Numbered from the stretch's first letter, positions 43,001 to 54,554 are shown. The stretch is DNA of 64,000 nt from Isoetes taiwanensis (GCA_021234155.1 JAJEKV010000013.1:14237877-14301876); one strand, 5' to 3'. The notes: generated from the letters alone by a model not told the origin. Numbers and translations: made by a program.

Positions 43001-44171
43001 TCAATACCATGCTTGTGCCATGTCTTTGTCTTGCAAGAGTGTAGAAGAGACAACCATATTGATGTCAATCTTAGCACCAGGGAACGTATTGTTACGCAAG
43101 TATTTGCGTATCATCATTATCAATCTCGCTTCTTGAAAACCATTGGATTTGAACGCTTGGATCAAGATCTTCAATTCTTTCAAAAAAGCTTCAATAGAAT
43201 TGCAGCAGTAAACGAGTGGAAATATTTGTGAAAGAATGACCTTATACGCATTACCAATAGGTCTATTGGAGTTCAGATGAATAAATTGCAAGACCTTAAA
43301 ATTTAATGCACGCCTTTTATCATATTTACTGATTAATACATTCTCAACATCAGAGCAGTCAATAGATGTTCTAAGAAAATGGCCCTGTTTTAGATCACTG
43401 GATTGAAGTTCAAATTTTAGGTGTTCATTTGGGTAAATCCAGAAGGGATTATCGAAGCTTCTTGGTTGTTCGGGTTGCAAGAAAATTGAAGCTATAGGAT
43501 TATTTAGAATCGAAAGGTCATCTATGTAGCGGAAGGCATGCATGAACAGTTCCATTAGATCATATCTACATAGCCTAGCTAATCTCTTAAAGAATTGAAT
43601 CTCATAGAAGGATAAATACCAGTTACACCAAAGAGGTGAGCATGAAAATCCCATTGGGATTCCTTTCATTTGCCGCCAAAGTTCTTTGCCACACCTGATA
43701 ATTCCGCAGTTCAAAAGCCAAGTATTCCATTCTATAACCATGTGCTTATCCAAGACCATCCATCCTTTAGGAACATCAGTTACAACTTTACATGTGATGG
43801 AGTGCCCAAGTGGTTTGAAAATCACGCGTTCTCTAAGGTTCAAATTATTATAGGCCAATTATAGCATTTTTTCCATAATTTGAATAATTTTGTCATTACC
43901 AATAAGCAGAATATTCTCGTAACATTTAGCTATGTCTACACAAAAGATATTCGTAATTTTGGAGGGTACATTTAAAAAGAATTCTGTATTAGATTTACAG
44001 GGCCAGAAGGCTGAGGACTTAACGTTAAAAAATTGGGCATAAATCTTTCTCATTTTTGCACATTCCCTTTTAATCAAAGGCTCAAGTTCTGTAAATATTG
44101 TGGTCAAAGTACGCCCTATGTCTGCGAGCAGGCAACCACTAGCATTTGTGAGCCATCTAAAATTGCACTTA
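43001..44171 (-). pseudogene. unusual reverse transcriptase ORF (Penelope/telomerase-like motifs, tentative)
   Basis: About 390 codons on the minus strand with one TAA near 43859. Upstream part: FRWLTNASGCLLADIGRTL, then NIFCVDIAKCYENI (RT motif A Asp). Downstream part: LRERVIFKPLGHS, KGIPMGFSCSPLWCNWYL (motif B) and FRYIDDLSILNN (motif C, IDD). The C-terminal third (GHFLRTSIDC, KVLQFIHLNSNRPIGNAY) lacks any visible integrase, RNase H or GIY-YIG nuclease. The GIPMG and YIDD boxes are unlike the LINE (YADD) and Ty3 (FFDD) RTs in this window and recall Penelope-like or telomerase-type RTs; I assign that only tentatively. The N-terminus is cut off where a small LINE copy has inserted at 44171. 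Confidence 0.6.
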
Positions 44172-44345
44172 TGAGAGATAAGATAAGATAAGATAAGATA
44201 AGAATTTTTACGTCCACGGGAACCCAACGGGTTATGGGACGGCACATGCAAGGGCAACAGCCCATCTAAAACCCAGGAACTAGGCCCCATCACCAAATAC
44301 AATAACCAAATATTAAAAGGCTACCACATGCTCGATGAGAGATAA
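44171..44345 (-). mobile_element. 5'-truncated LINE copy with target-site duplication
   Basis: ATGAGAGATAA occurs at 44171-44181 and 44335-44345. Between them lie a pentamer tail (minus strand repeats of TTATC, ~44176-44203), a stem-loop (44210-44244) similar in layout to that of the large LINE, and ~90 bp of LINE 3' UTR. The tail pentamer equals the start of the duplicated target on the minus strand. It lies directly upstream of the RT ORF above. Confidence 0.7.
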
Positions 44346-45072
44346 AACGAGAGATGGGAAGAGATGGGAGATGACGAGAGATTGGGGGAGAGACAAATTT
44401 TGGACACTCCCCTTGAGAGACGTTTTGCCCCTAATTGTTGTTAGAAGTGTTTCCATTAATTGTTGGCTGTTAAGGGAGGGATTTTGAAAATATCTTTTTC
44501 GGGCAATGCTTTACGATTCTGACAATGAGGGCCCCTTTTTAGGCGTACTCTATTTTGGTCTACTCTGTTGGTTAGTTCTTGATTTCAAGCTCTAGCTCTA
44601 ACTCTGAGTTTGGAGGCTCAGATAAGCTGCAAAGTAGTGCTTCAATAATCGTTGCCGTATTTTTTCATTGTTATGAATTTTTCATTTTTCATCAGAAACC
44701 CTATGCACTGCAGATTTTGAGATGGCCGAACATGCTCTGTTCGAGGAGGTTTCTAGAATTTGACTGTTTTCTTATTATGGTTAAGATGTACTGCAATGCC
44801 AAAAATGAGCTGCCAAAAATGCTCAGACTTCTAATCAAATGGAACAAGGCATCTAATCGAGCTTCCACAACAAGCCTTCTTCAATTTCAATAAAAAATGG
44901 AATTGTCGCTGATCTTTGCATCATTTGCGCCTGCAATCCCACCTACTCAAACACCTGGAAGCAGTTATGAATTGATCCTAATAGCCATAATATTGGTCCT
45001 GCTCTGAAGAGTCTTGATGCATGAATCACAACGCTTCTTTGCTCTTCCAGAGTAACCTACCATAGCCATGCC
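44346..45072. other. region with no recognisable gene
   Basis: A GAGAGATGGGAGATG-type purine-rich stretch at 44340-44400, then AT-rich DNA with short ORFs only. It ends at the 5' LTR of element C; ATGCC (45068-45072) is the expected position of the C target-site copy. Confidence 0.5.
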
Positions 45073-46554
45073 TGTGACGTTCCCGAGAAATATACGCCAT
45101 GAGTACGTATATTTCTAGGTCGTCACTATACAAGTCTACCACCATAGCCTTGTATACCATGGATTAGTGGCAAAAAGGGAGCATGCAACCTTAGGCTTAA
45201 GGCCATTTCCACATGGCCTTAACCTATTGGGCACCCGCCACACGGAAGCACCCCATTGGAGCCCATGGCAGGTGACATCAACCCTAACTTATAAATGGCC
45301 AAACCCTAATACTAGGCCATTTTTCTGGCTCCAACAATGTGGGCACTCTATTCGCGCTCGAAACTGTTTCGAGAACCGTCTACTGTGGCACAGCATAGCT
45401 CAGCAGCCCCCAAATTTTGCGCACATCAGTAAGAGTGGGAGCTATTTTGGATTCCTTGAAGTCTAGATGAGTTAGCATTTCGTATCTCTAGTAGAGCCAT
45501 TCTAGAACCCTCAGTCTAGATCTTGAACCCTAATCAATGAACCCTAAATGTAAGTAGATGCATGTGATTAGGTTTAGATATTGTCTTCATTAGTGGTCAT
45601 GTTATGTTGATGTAGGATGTTGGTTGATCATGTTTCCTCTTCTTGTATTGGGAAGGGGGGTAGAGACCTAGTAGCCATTAAGTAGATGATGCTCCTAGTT
45701 TAGACCCCTTAGTTCCTATTATATGCGGCCTGTGCATAGGAACCCATCCGGCTACAGGAACTATGATGTAATTTAGCACTATACAACGGGGCTAGTGGCA
45801 AAGTGGAGGGAGGTCCATGCTGAGCGTGGCTATTGGGGACCCATAGTGGGCTAGGCCTATAGTCGGTCACTTCGAGTGGGCGGGGTATGGGTCCGACACC
45901 TCCTGAGGCAATGGTGTCGCCCTGCCTCTCAATAGTTGCAGGTGTCGACCTGGCTCTTATTTTTGGGGGTTAAGTCAGGTAAGGTTCGTGTGTCGCCACG
46001 ATTCTCTAGCGGCCCATGGAGCCACTAGACCTCGGGGAAGGGAGATGTAACCTTTCTTGCCTCATCGGACCGAGGAGATACAACCCGGAGTAGTCTCGAT
46101 GGTGATGCCATGAGATTGCGTATCCGGCAGGCTATAGTCATGCCAGAGCCCGATTTAGCCCGTCTGCATAATATGCACAGGAGGGGCGGATGGAGTGGTC
46201 AACCCTAGCCATTGTCTATAGCCAGCCCCGCCATTGTTATATCTCGGTCTGATCTATCTTGTAGCCCAGCCGGCAGTCTACTACTTCCTTACGGGTCTGA
46301 GCCTTGTAGGAGCTCTTATGTTTTATGGTGTATTGATACCTCTGTTGTATCTATGAATGTACGGATATGCTACCCTTCGAGGTAGCTAGATGTATTGTTA
46401 TTGTTAGTGCTGACATTGTTTGTGCTTCCACTCCCGCACCAAAGACATCTCGAAGTGCGGGATAGACGGAGGGTCCATGCGGCCAGAGGGCTGGATGGGG
46501 GGTTTCCTACGAGGTGTACAGCCGAGTGCCGTATATTTAGTAGAGAGCGTCACA
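45073..46554 (+). repeat. element C 5' LTR
   Basis: 1482 bp from TGTGACGTTCCCGAG to GAGCGTCACA. Edge hairpin AGAAATATACG / CGTATATTTCT near 45085-45117. A TATA-like TTATAAATGG lies at 45289. It shares TTGGGAAGGGGGGTAGAG (near 45650) and GGAGGGGCGGATGGAG (near 46190) with the LTRs of A and B. Confidence 0.92.
45085..45117 (+). repeat. element C LTR edge hairpin
   Basis: AGAAATATACG and CGTATATTTCT are perfect reverse complements around a 9-base loop. The same structure with different bases occurs at the LTR start of A, B and D. Confidence 0.85.
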
Positions 46555-46555
46555 A

Positions 46556-46569
46556 TGGTATCAGAGCCA
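46556..46569 (+). promoter_or_regulatory. element C primer binding site (initiator tRNA-Met)
   Basis: TGGTATCAGAGCCA starts one base after the LTR end, complementary to the 3' end of initiator tRNA-Met. It extends two bases further than the match in B. Confidence 0.95.
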
Positions 46570-47060
46570 TGTCCTTGGCTGACCAAGAACTAGCACTGAC
46601 CATATCCCTGACTTAATTGTCTAACTGGCCCAATAGAGTATGGTATAGCAATTTATAACATGGAACCTCGAAAAATGGGGGAAACGTTTTTCTCTTAAGT
46701 AGTAGGGTCATAAAGTTAGGCTAAATTATAGATGTAGGGAAAAAAAATGAGTCAAATTAACATTCTAGTAAGATTGAAGTGGAAATTATGCATGAGCATC
46801 AAATTTCACCCAAATGGGTTGACGAATCATTCCAATCCAAGGCCCGAGTGAAAAATGGCGCAAATCCATAATTAACACATCAAACCATTAGCAGAAATTC
46901 GAAGCTAATTAATAGGGCTATTAATGGTGAGAGAATCCTAGCCCTAGGAGCATCTTTCCTTTTTTTTAAATACCATTCTTGGCCCCACTCTCCCTAACTC
47001 ACCCTAAGCACCTCTTTCTTGATCTCCAGCTTAAGTTAATCTTTTTCTTAACCGTAAGAT
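46570..47060 (+). other. element C leader
   Basis: AT-rich leader without ORF. Unlike B and D, no clear hairpin pair is seen here. Confidence 0.6.
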
Positions 47061-48204
47061 ATGGCTAGAACCAAGTGCATAGCAAGGAAGTTCAGCCCAA
47101 GGCAGACTCCTTCCATGGCGTAAGCGGAAGCAGATAGCGGCAAAAAGATCCCGAAGCACCTCAAGCCCAGGAGGGAGGAAGAGGAGCAGAATGTTTCGTC
47201 CAGCTCCACGAACGAAATCTTCCACACAGACGAAATCTTCCACACCTCCCATGAGGTGGCACCCAGCAGCAGATCGTCAAGAGATATCCGCTCGGCCCGC
47301 TTTCGCCGAGGCCAGAGGAGGAGCACCAGCAGGAGGAGGAGCACCAGCAGGAGGAAGAGCAGCAGGAGCGCCATCAAGCACAGGCGGGCCCCAGTAAGAA
47401 GAAGGGGAAGGAGAAGGTGGTGGAGTGGCCGGAAGAACGAGCGACCAGGAGGGAGTGGGAGAAGGAGGACTGGAGAGGGAGAAAAGGTCCAAAAGGGACC
47501 AAGATCGGCCTCGAGGAACTGTACATATCAAAAAACCCCGTCGGGAGGCAACCGACGAGGAGGATGAGGAGGAGGTCGAGCAAGAGGAAGGTGTCGAGGA
47601 AGAGGAGGAGGAAATAGAAGGGGAAGACGGGGACACATCCAATCCCGACGCATGTCCACCCTACCCAAAGTGGCGCAAGTTACCAAAGGTAGTGAAGAAG
47701 CAGAAAGTAGGAGAACGTGAGTTCATGCTCAAGCAGGACCCCGAATTTCAGAGGAGGAAGAAAGTATACCAGGAGTACCTCCGGAGGTGGAAGAGGTACA
47801 ATGATTGATACTGCAAGCAGAACATACAGAAGTATGTTAAGGGCGGCAAGCCGAAGAATCAACCGAAGCTGCCATCACCCAGGCCCGAGCCGCCAAAGAA
47901 GGGCCACCATGGACCTAACTCGAAGCACACCCGGGTATTTCGAGAGATTAGGCATTTTCAGCAGTGTGCTAATCTCTTGATCCGGAAGGCGCCGTTCGAA
48001 TGGCTCCTCCAGGAGATCATGCAGGAGTTTCGGACCGACTCTAGGGTTACACCTCTAACGGTCCGATCCTTGCAAGAAGCAGCAGAGGCAGAGCTGGTAC
48101 AGCTCTTCGAAGAAGGCAACTTGTGTGCCATTCATGCGAAGAGGGTAACAGTGATGCCCAAGGATCTTCATTTAGCTAGAAGGGTCTGGAAGGAGAAGCC
48201 TTAG
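47061..48204 (+). pseudogene. element C histone H3-like gene, frame-broken
   Basis: ATG at 47061, MARTKCIARKFSPRQTPSMA then TAA, so the tail keeps K4 and K9 but Q5-T6 are changed. The linker is read in several frames: a Glu/Gln-rich repeat (EEEHQQEEEHQQEEEQQER) near 47320, then 47425-47808, where acidic EEEEEEIEGEDGD precedes PPYPKWRKLPK and YQEYLRRWKRYND. The histone fold begins near 47926 ([19 protein letters not shown]) and runs to 48204 with [33 protein letters not shown] and [19 protein letters not shown]. This C-terminal half is closer to canonical H3 ([13 protein letters not shown]) than the B protein. Order tail-linker-PYPxW-fold is the same as in B. Confidence 0.87.
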
Positions 48205-48363
48205 GAGCTTTTAATTTTTGTACTGAGATAATTTTGTATAAAATCTCTTTCTGTATAAATAAAATTGGTGCAAAATCTTTCTTAATGTAATTAGAATGTT
48301 CTTATCACTAATGTTAGCTTAAAATTTTCCTAAAAATTTTTTACTTTTGCATCAAAATTAATC

Positions 48364-48436
48364 CACTCCAGTCTTACCGCGCAAATGGGCCCTGCGTCGC
48401 GAACGCAGACGCGTTTCGCGTGGTAACACCCGAGTG
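48364..48436. repeat. element C hairpin 1
   Basis: CACTCCAGTCTTACCGCGC pairs imperfectly with GCGTGGTAACACCCGAGTG; inner segment TGCGTCGCGAACGCAGACGC can fold by itself. It lies between the H3-like gene and ORF2. Confidence 0.88.
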
Positions 48437-48563
48437 CCCTCGTTAATGGTATGATTTGTCCAAATTTTGAAAGGAAAGTTGCTAGAATGCTTAGAATTAG
48501 TTAAATCATATAGTGTAGCATCTTGAATTTGTCATAAATGTTCAAAATTAGCTTAGATTGACC

Positions 48564-48634
48564 CACTCTGGTCTTATAGTACAAATGGGCCTTGTGTTGC
48601 GAACACAGACGCATTTCGTGCGTAACACCCGAGT
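48564..48634. repeat. element C hairpin 2
   Basis: Second copy, exactly 200 bp after the first; the stem has several changes, with ACTCTGGTCTTA facing TAACACCCGAGT. Confidence 0.85.
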
Positions 48635-48763
48635 CACCTATTTTTGCACTTCTACATGCTAGACTGTCATAAGATAAGTTACCAGACAGCCTAGAATCGA
48701 GCCCAATTTGCATGTTAGCGTCTTATATTTCCCAAAAATGTTGAGTTTTAATAGAAATCGACC

Positions 48764-48834
48764 CACTCGGGTCTTACCCCGCAAAAGGCCCTTGCGTCAT
48801 AAACGCAGACGCGTTTCGCGCGTAACACCCGAGT
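48764..48834. repeat. element C hairpin 3
   Basis: Third copy, again exactly 200 bp on: ACTCGGGTCTTAC facing GTAACACCCGAGT, with inner TGCGTC/GACGC. DNA between copies is only weakly similar. Confidence 0.88.
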
Positions 48835-49128
48835 CGACCATGTTTGACCAAACTCGTCTAAACTTCGCTACTAAACTGCCCTATAGTGTTTATTGATTTG
48901 TTCTGCTTAGATTTGCACTTCATGTTACCTAGTTTGGAGATTTGTAGCCTTAGAACATAGGTCCACCTGAACAAGAAGTCTTGGGCACGGGAACCTAGGT
49001 AGCCTTAGTCTATAAAAAGGGACCTCAGTTGACATTTTCCCTTCACCAAGCTTGCTCTCACCCTCTTAGGCGATTTTCCAGCTCCTTGCCAATCTTTCCC
49101 AACCATTTTATACTCCAATCTCTGCTCA

Positions 49129-50621
49129 ATGGCGCCCACAAACTTTGTTGAATGATATAATAGTGCCAACCACATCCATGATTTCCCAGCAGAGGAGGCC
49201 TTCCATGTCTTTTACCATCTCTTTGATCTCCATGCAACCTTGACCAGAACACCCTAGTACACGGACATTGTAAGCCAGTACGACCAACAAGTCTTACCTT
49301 GGGAAGTCAACCGCCCCAAAGGGGAGGAAAGTGGGTGTCCTTAGAGTCATTAACTCAAGTCTTAGGCGGGGATCCAGAGTCAAGGGTCAGTTATAGGAAA
49401 GGACGAAGAACATGCCTGATTACATGACCTGTAAGGCTCACAAGCACCTGTATGTCTCAGCACATGCGGTTCTATCTTTGTTCATGCATTACAGGACCCT
49501 CAACAAGGTGGGGAGCCTTCGATCCAACTTTAGACCTTGCACCCCTCAACACCAGGGTGGAACAAGGCCAAATTCACGAGATTCAGTCCTCAGAGTACGT
49601 CTACCATGACACTTTAGCGGGGGCACTCCAGATCGAGCAAGACTATGAACAAGAAGGGGAGGACGACCAAGATTGGGAGAGCAAGAAAGCATCAAGGATG
49701 GAGAGGCAGATAGCAAGGCATGATGAGGAGATCAGACGAGCCAATGAACCACCTATCGGCGTCCCGGCCTTATCTCCGATAGTGATCGAAGGGGAGGAGT
49801 ACATTCTTGCATATGACATCCTCCATCTTCCATACTGCTTAGAAGAAGGGCTCAGGATCGACGAGCTCATGGGACTGATTGCAGAAAGGCAATATAGGGA
49901 TCTCATTGACTACTCATATCAAGAAGTCCTGAGAGAGGTAGCAGAAAGACATTCTTATGCAGGAGAAACCATGTTTAACATTGCGGCATATGAATACATA
50001 AGGCAGATATATCACCAACAGCCACCAATCATTCTAGAGGAGGAGTTTCAGGAAATTCAAAGTAGGTTGTATAAATCAGGGAGAGGCCCAAGCCCTAGTC
50101 GACCCGTTTGAGCGCGAAGCATGCGAGAGGGGTCCAGCAGCATCAACTTGGACAATGCAATCATGATGTGGAGGGACCATGAAGACCTCCTAGCAATAGA
50201 CATCTATGGTGAAGCGGCAAAAAGGAGGGCTACAGGGTCAAGATCAGCGGGACTCCAAAAGGGGAAGGCCCTTTGATACTATCTTCCAGTCCTAAGTCAA
50301 GGGAAGATGATAGTATTCCACAAGGACTTCAACCCACAAGGGGAGGAATCCGTAGCAGTCCCTATTGCACTTTCGGAGTTTGGCCAGCATGGCAAGATAA
50401 AGGAGAACACGAATCACATCATCCTCTTCAAAAGATCCGTGGTACTCTACAGCCTCAAGTTCCTGATGACAGTAGTAGCGACTAAAACACCACCGTGCCC
50501 ACCTTCTCAAATGGCCCGAGCTTTAGAAGGAGGATCATCCAGAAATATTCTGCATAACGTCGGCAAGGGTCTTCGACTCAAAGACGTGAAGAATTTCTTC
50601 AAGTCGATAAAGGGCTCCTGA
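49129..50621 (+). pseudogene. element C ORF2, conserved accessory protein of unknown function
   Basis: ATG at 49129 (MAPTNFVE then TGA). The following frame gives AFHVFYHLFDLHATL, matching the B N-terminus FRVFRKKIDVQATL. The longest open piece (49452-50111) contains ALSPIVIEGEEYILAYDILH and YEYIRQIY. The C-terminal piece (50307-50621) carries MIVFHKDFNPQGEESVAVPI, EGGSSRNILHNVGKG and VKNFFKSI, parallel to B's VIHRKFTPRGEEGVSM and LQGGSSTNVLRNLG. Stops and frameshifts break it, but the conserved motif order shows the ORF was under selection in more than one subfamily. Function unknown. Confidence 0.72.
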
Positions 50622-50624
50622 CGA

Positions 50625-51453
50625 CTGTCCGAGGGTTGATTGCTCGGACGAGTTTCCTGATTTCATCGTTGAGGCCCTCAATGTAGCCCTCCATGACGTG
50701 TCGCTCACTTAAATTCGGCACATAGAGCCTCAGCCTCATGAACTCCTGGGCGTATTCTGCGCCGACCTATTGCCATGTTCCAGCCTATAAAATTGTTGCA
50801 TCATACACATAATGGCATTTGAATACCTTCGCGAACTTTCTAAATCTGTAGCTATTTCTGCTTAACCCTTGCACTTTTGCGTAACCTCTCCACCATATTC
50901 TGGTGCTTCCCTTGAGGTTTGCAGTGGCTACTCAACCCTTGTCCTCGTCTTTCATTCCATAGGCATTGCCATACTCTCTCATTTCATTGAGCCATGCTTT
51001 GGCATCCATACCTGATCTATTATTACCCAAAAATTGCTCAAATTTTCGAACTTTCCATGCATTGCTCAAGGTTAAGTCCACTTTCTTTTGATAGTTCACT
51101 CCTTTTCCTGATCTCTCTGTTCTGACCTCCCCGATGGTCGTGCTGAACTTCCACTTCCTCGTCCGATTCTAAGTCGGAGTCAGAATTAATCAGACGAGTC
51201 TGTACTGGGAGATCTCCTTTTGCAGCTCCTCTTCTTCCCCTTATCCTTGGCATGAGGCTGTGTCTGTGGCAACTGGACGTTCTAATCGGGTGTGTTTGAT
51301 GCCCTTTCTGCTAGAAGGGCCCCTTATTTCCTGCCTTATTTCCTGTATATCAGACTTTATCTGAGATAGTTCTTCTTTCGGATTCGTCATCTCATACTCC
51401 TTGAAGAATTGCAGGGCTGTAAGTGTCGGGCCAGTGTTTCCTCGTCCATACAT
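50625..51453 (-). pseudogene. element D gag, N-terminal part
   Basis: ATG at 51453 (MYGRGNTGPTLTALQFFKE), then PKEELSQIKSDIQEIRQEI, matching B's EEEISQMRTDLEQI. Further minus-strand pieces match the basic/Ser-Asp region (INSDSDLESDEEVEV), the WLDEM-YGNAYGMKD block near 50940-51010 and the IEGLNDEIRKLVRAINPRT block near 50640-50690. Several frameshifts. The homology ends at the C-D junction. Confidence 0.75.
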
Positions 51454-51661
51454 TGACGGTATTGCTCAGCAGTCCTAGCTGTTCTAGCTGCAAACATTGA
51501 ATTATAACTTTTAATATGAGTATCTTTTGTAGTTGCATTCGTTGTTTAATGGTATAATTATTCAAACAAAAAAGAGATTTATAATACAAGATAAAAGATC
51601 TTACATTTTTTAATATCCTATGTATTATCGTAATACAAAAGTTATAATAATAGTCATATGA

Positions 51662-52964
51662 TCACATATAATCTGGGTGATCTTCTAAAACTTTCTTTAC
51701 TTGGGCTGTATCAATCGTACATCCCAAGTTCCTGAGGATATTTGTGACGTTCCTCGTTGCATAGCTCGCGCTGACACTGTTGAAGTCTTGCATGTCTACT
51801 GGAGCCCGAGAGTGCAATTAGCATGAATATATAGCTTCTTCTCCGTGCGGCTGAACTGCTGGTGGATCACTGCTATCCTGCCATCGGTGAGGAGTGACAG
51901 GTAGTATATGCGGGCCCTATCCTGCCCTCCTTGCCAGGCTTCTGTCTCTGTTTCCCTATTTGACCTGTGTCTACTCGTATACTCGTCCACTTGAACTGTA
52001 ATCAATTTCCTATGGTCTGCAAGTTGGGTTATGAGGTGTGTTAGGTTGACGGCTCCTGCCTGTATCTGAGGATAGGTGTTGTCGAGGAAGAGCTCGGTTG
52101 AAGTGCACTTGTTGTCTTCCCTAGGTTTGTGGTGGGTTGGCCTGTATATGAGACCGACTCGCATACATCAACTAGAAAATCCTGCATCTCTCGATCGATG
52201 AAGTCATTCAAGTCCGATTGCTGTAGCAAGAGATGTAGGAGTTCGTCTACTCTATATCCCCGATCTCTACGTTCTGGTATATTATTGATATCGGGAGGAG
52301 GAGGTATTCTTCGCCTCCCATGATGATGGGAGTCAGGCTTATGATGCGTAGTCGAGTGGTGGGGCTATCCGAGTTGTCTACAAGTCCACGTTGAAATGAT
52401 GGTTCTCTTCTCTGCTTGGCGCTGCTCTTCGGCGAGGTCCACTTCGTTAAAGTCTTTGATGTCATCGTCTTCTTCACCTTCTTCCTCTTCTTCATTTGAG
52501 CCTTCATACTCCAGGAGTAGATGGCCTTGTCCTGTGGAGCTAAGGGGTTCTATACTCAAAGGCTGAATGGAAGGTTCCCCGAATTGTGTCTGAGCTTTAT
52601 GGAACAAGAATATGGATAAGGCAGTTGTATAGGAGAAGTATCTTCTCCGATGCACCATCATGGTTACGTAGTCTGGCATGCAAACAACTTTGTTGTCCAA
52701 GTACTTAGCAATGTTTGAGGCATGGCTTAAGGCTGCTTGGAGGGATGCCTTGGGTACAAAAAACACTATGCAGGGAGGCAGTTCCTGTAGTGTAAGATCT
52801 ACTTTTGCTTGGAATTCTTGCATGACTTCCTGGTAGAAGGGTATGGCTGCTATTGTGGCTGATACGTCAAATTCGTATTGAAAAACTGAGAAGATAGAAT
52901 TAACATCTACCTCTACTGCATGGGGAGTGGCGTTATACCATCGCCTAAATAATGCAGTAGCCAT
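51662..52964 (-). pseudogene. element D ORF2, conserved accessory protein of unknown function
   Basis: ATG at 52964 (MATALFRRWYNATPHAV). An open stretch to 52365 gives VNSIFSVFQYEFDVSATIAA, LQELPPCIVFFVPKASLQAA, YFSYTTALSIFLFHKAQ and an acidic run (SNEEEEEGEEDDD). After breaks: LTPIIMGGEEYLL near 52300, YYLSLLTDGRIAVIHQQF near 51890, and NILRNLGCTIDTAQVKKVL with a stop at 51662-51664. The N-terminal half is the longest intact example of this domain in the window. No known fold or enzyme motif is recognised. Confidence 0.75.
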
Positions 52965-53036
52965 GATTCTGATGAAGCTGGGGATAGCAAACAGATGTAT
53001 GGCATAATTTGGGGTAATTTTGGGGTAGTTCAGGGA

Positions 53037-53112
53037 TCGACTACTCAAGCATGCGCCACAGACCCGAGTAAGATTCTCAGTCGTGCTCCTGGCGCACGAC
53101 ATGAGTACTAGA
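53037..53112. repeat. element D hairpin 1 (between H3-like gene and ORF2)
   Basis: TCGACTACTCAAGCATGCGCC pairs imperfectly with GGCGCACGACATGAGTACTAGA; the central ACCCGAGTAAGATTCTCAGTCGTGCT forms an inner stem. Only one copy at this location. Confidence 0.82.
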
Positions 53113-53256
53113 GGCTGATTTGGTCATAACTTATCCAAATTAAGCAAAACAAAATATACATTCTGTCGATACTACTTGTCTAAGACTCGAATAACACTCT
53201 TGTACTTATATTAAACAAAATTTATGTTATAAAATTTTATAAAAGTTCTAACAGTC

Positions 53257-54337
53257 CTATTTCTTAATGAATTTCGCCAAACGCATATCCTTGGGCATGC
53301 ATGTGACTCTTTTGGCATGGAATGCACATGCCAAAGAAACTTCGAAGTGTTGGACGATCTTTTGCTCCGCAGCTTCTTGTAGAGCGAGGAGCATATCATC
53401 TGTCACTTGTTTGGTCTTATCGAACTCATGTAGGATCTCACGAGTCAACCTCGTGAATGCAGCTCGAGGTATCAAAAGGCCATAACTCTACTGGAAGTGT
53501 CTGATCTTCTTTCACTCAAGAAAATATAGAGTCTCTGCTCCACTTCATGGGCTTCTTGGGTGGTTGGGGTTTCTTCAGGGGAGGTTTTAAGGTATTCTCC
53601 TTTATTGGCCTCCCGCATTCCACATAGGTAACGCTGTGCTCCTAATAGTATTTCAAATACGCATCATACAATTTCATGTATGCCTTGTATTCCGCCAGCT
53701 TGCGTTTGTACTCCCTGTCTTTCTTCAAGGTGTATGATTCGAGTAGGCTTGGCAGATGTCTTGACATCAAGCTTAGGCCAAGCTGGGTATGGTGGGGGTG
53801 TCCGCTTCTTTCCTTCTCGACTTCGACGATCCTTCTCCCGTTTTCTCTTGCTCTTGCTGGTTAGGCAACTCCCAAGCATCATCTGGCTCAGTGTCTGATG
53901 ATGGCGGCAGTTGATCTGGCTCTCTCTCAGTGATCATGATCCCCTTGTTAGACATCTTCTTGATCTTCCTTTTGGGCGCCTTCTCTGGGAGCGGGTCCTT
54001 GCCTTTCCCTACTCTCTGGTGTGCTAGTTCTTCCCTTTCTGTCATTCTTCACTTGTTCTCTTCTCCTTTCTTTCTCTTGATTCTTTGGAGGTGACACGCC
54101 TCCTTCTCTGATGGTCCCTCATCTTTGTCCTCCTCCACGTGATCATTATGTTCTTGTGTCTCGGGATTCTATTCCTGATCCTCCTCGTTTATTGCTCCTC
54201 TTGGCCTTCAGTGGGATTTTGTGGATCTTCGTTTCTCTTCCGTTTCTTGGCCTCTCGCACCTTTTGTTCCAAAGGACCTGGACTCTTGCCGATCCGTCTT
54301 CCATTACTATCCTTGTCGTCTGCTTGGTGCGAGCCAT
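53257..54337 (-). pseudogene. element D histone H3-like gene, frame-broken
   Basis: ATG at 54337. The tail reads MARTKQTTRIVMEDG, keeping R2, K4 and Q5-T6 but changing A7 and K9. VQVLWNKR aligns with B's HEVLWERL. The linker is broken (54045-53773: REPDQLPPSSDTEPDD matches B's ERPADQPPPSSDDSGDE; then PPPYPAWPKLD). The fold lies at about 53520-53257: KKIRHFQ, a TAG where B has Cys, SYGLLIPRAAFTRLTREIL, VTDDMLLALQEAAEQKIVQH, FHAKRVTCMPKDMRLAKFI. It has the same overall order as B and C. In this copy the tail no longer resembles the H3K9 region, unlike B. Confidence 0.85.
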
Positions 54338-54554
54338 GTTTGATGTCGCCTCGATCGCCTCAGTGGCACCCTAAAATCGGCTTGCAGGCCGGAGCTAGAA
54401 AACAAAGAAGGAATAATGCAAATGCTAAACCCTAAGGGCTCTATTTATAGGTTGGGATTTAGGGTTTCTAATAGGAAATTCATGTTATCTAACTATTCAG
54501 ATCTTAAATGTTTGGTAGCTTAGAATATCTAATTCCCTTATGACATTTTTATTC

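Larger units (their letters stand above)
45073..50621 (+). mobile_element. Ty3 element C, 5' half, with histone H3-like gene
   Basis: Plus-strand relative of B: 5' LTR, PBS, leader, H3-like ORF (47061-48204), three hairpins at a 200-bp period, and ORF2 (49129-50621). It stops within a few bases of the ORF2 TGA, where sequence switches to the minus-strand gag of element D. gag, pol and 3' LTR of C are absent. Sequence divergence from B is large (only motif-level similarity), so C is a different subfamily. Confidence 0.88.

Noticed and set aside
47048-47642. Minus-strand Leu- and Ser/Pro-rich ORFs
   Set aside because: Antisense of the charged linker in element C; no homologue in B or D at protein level.
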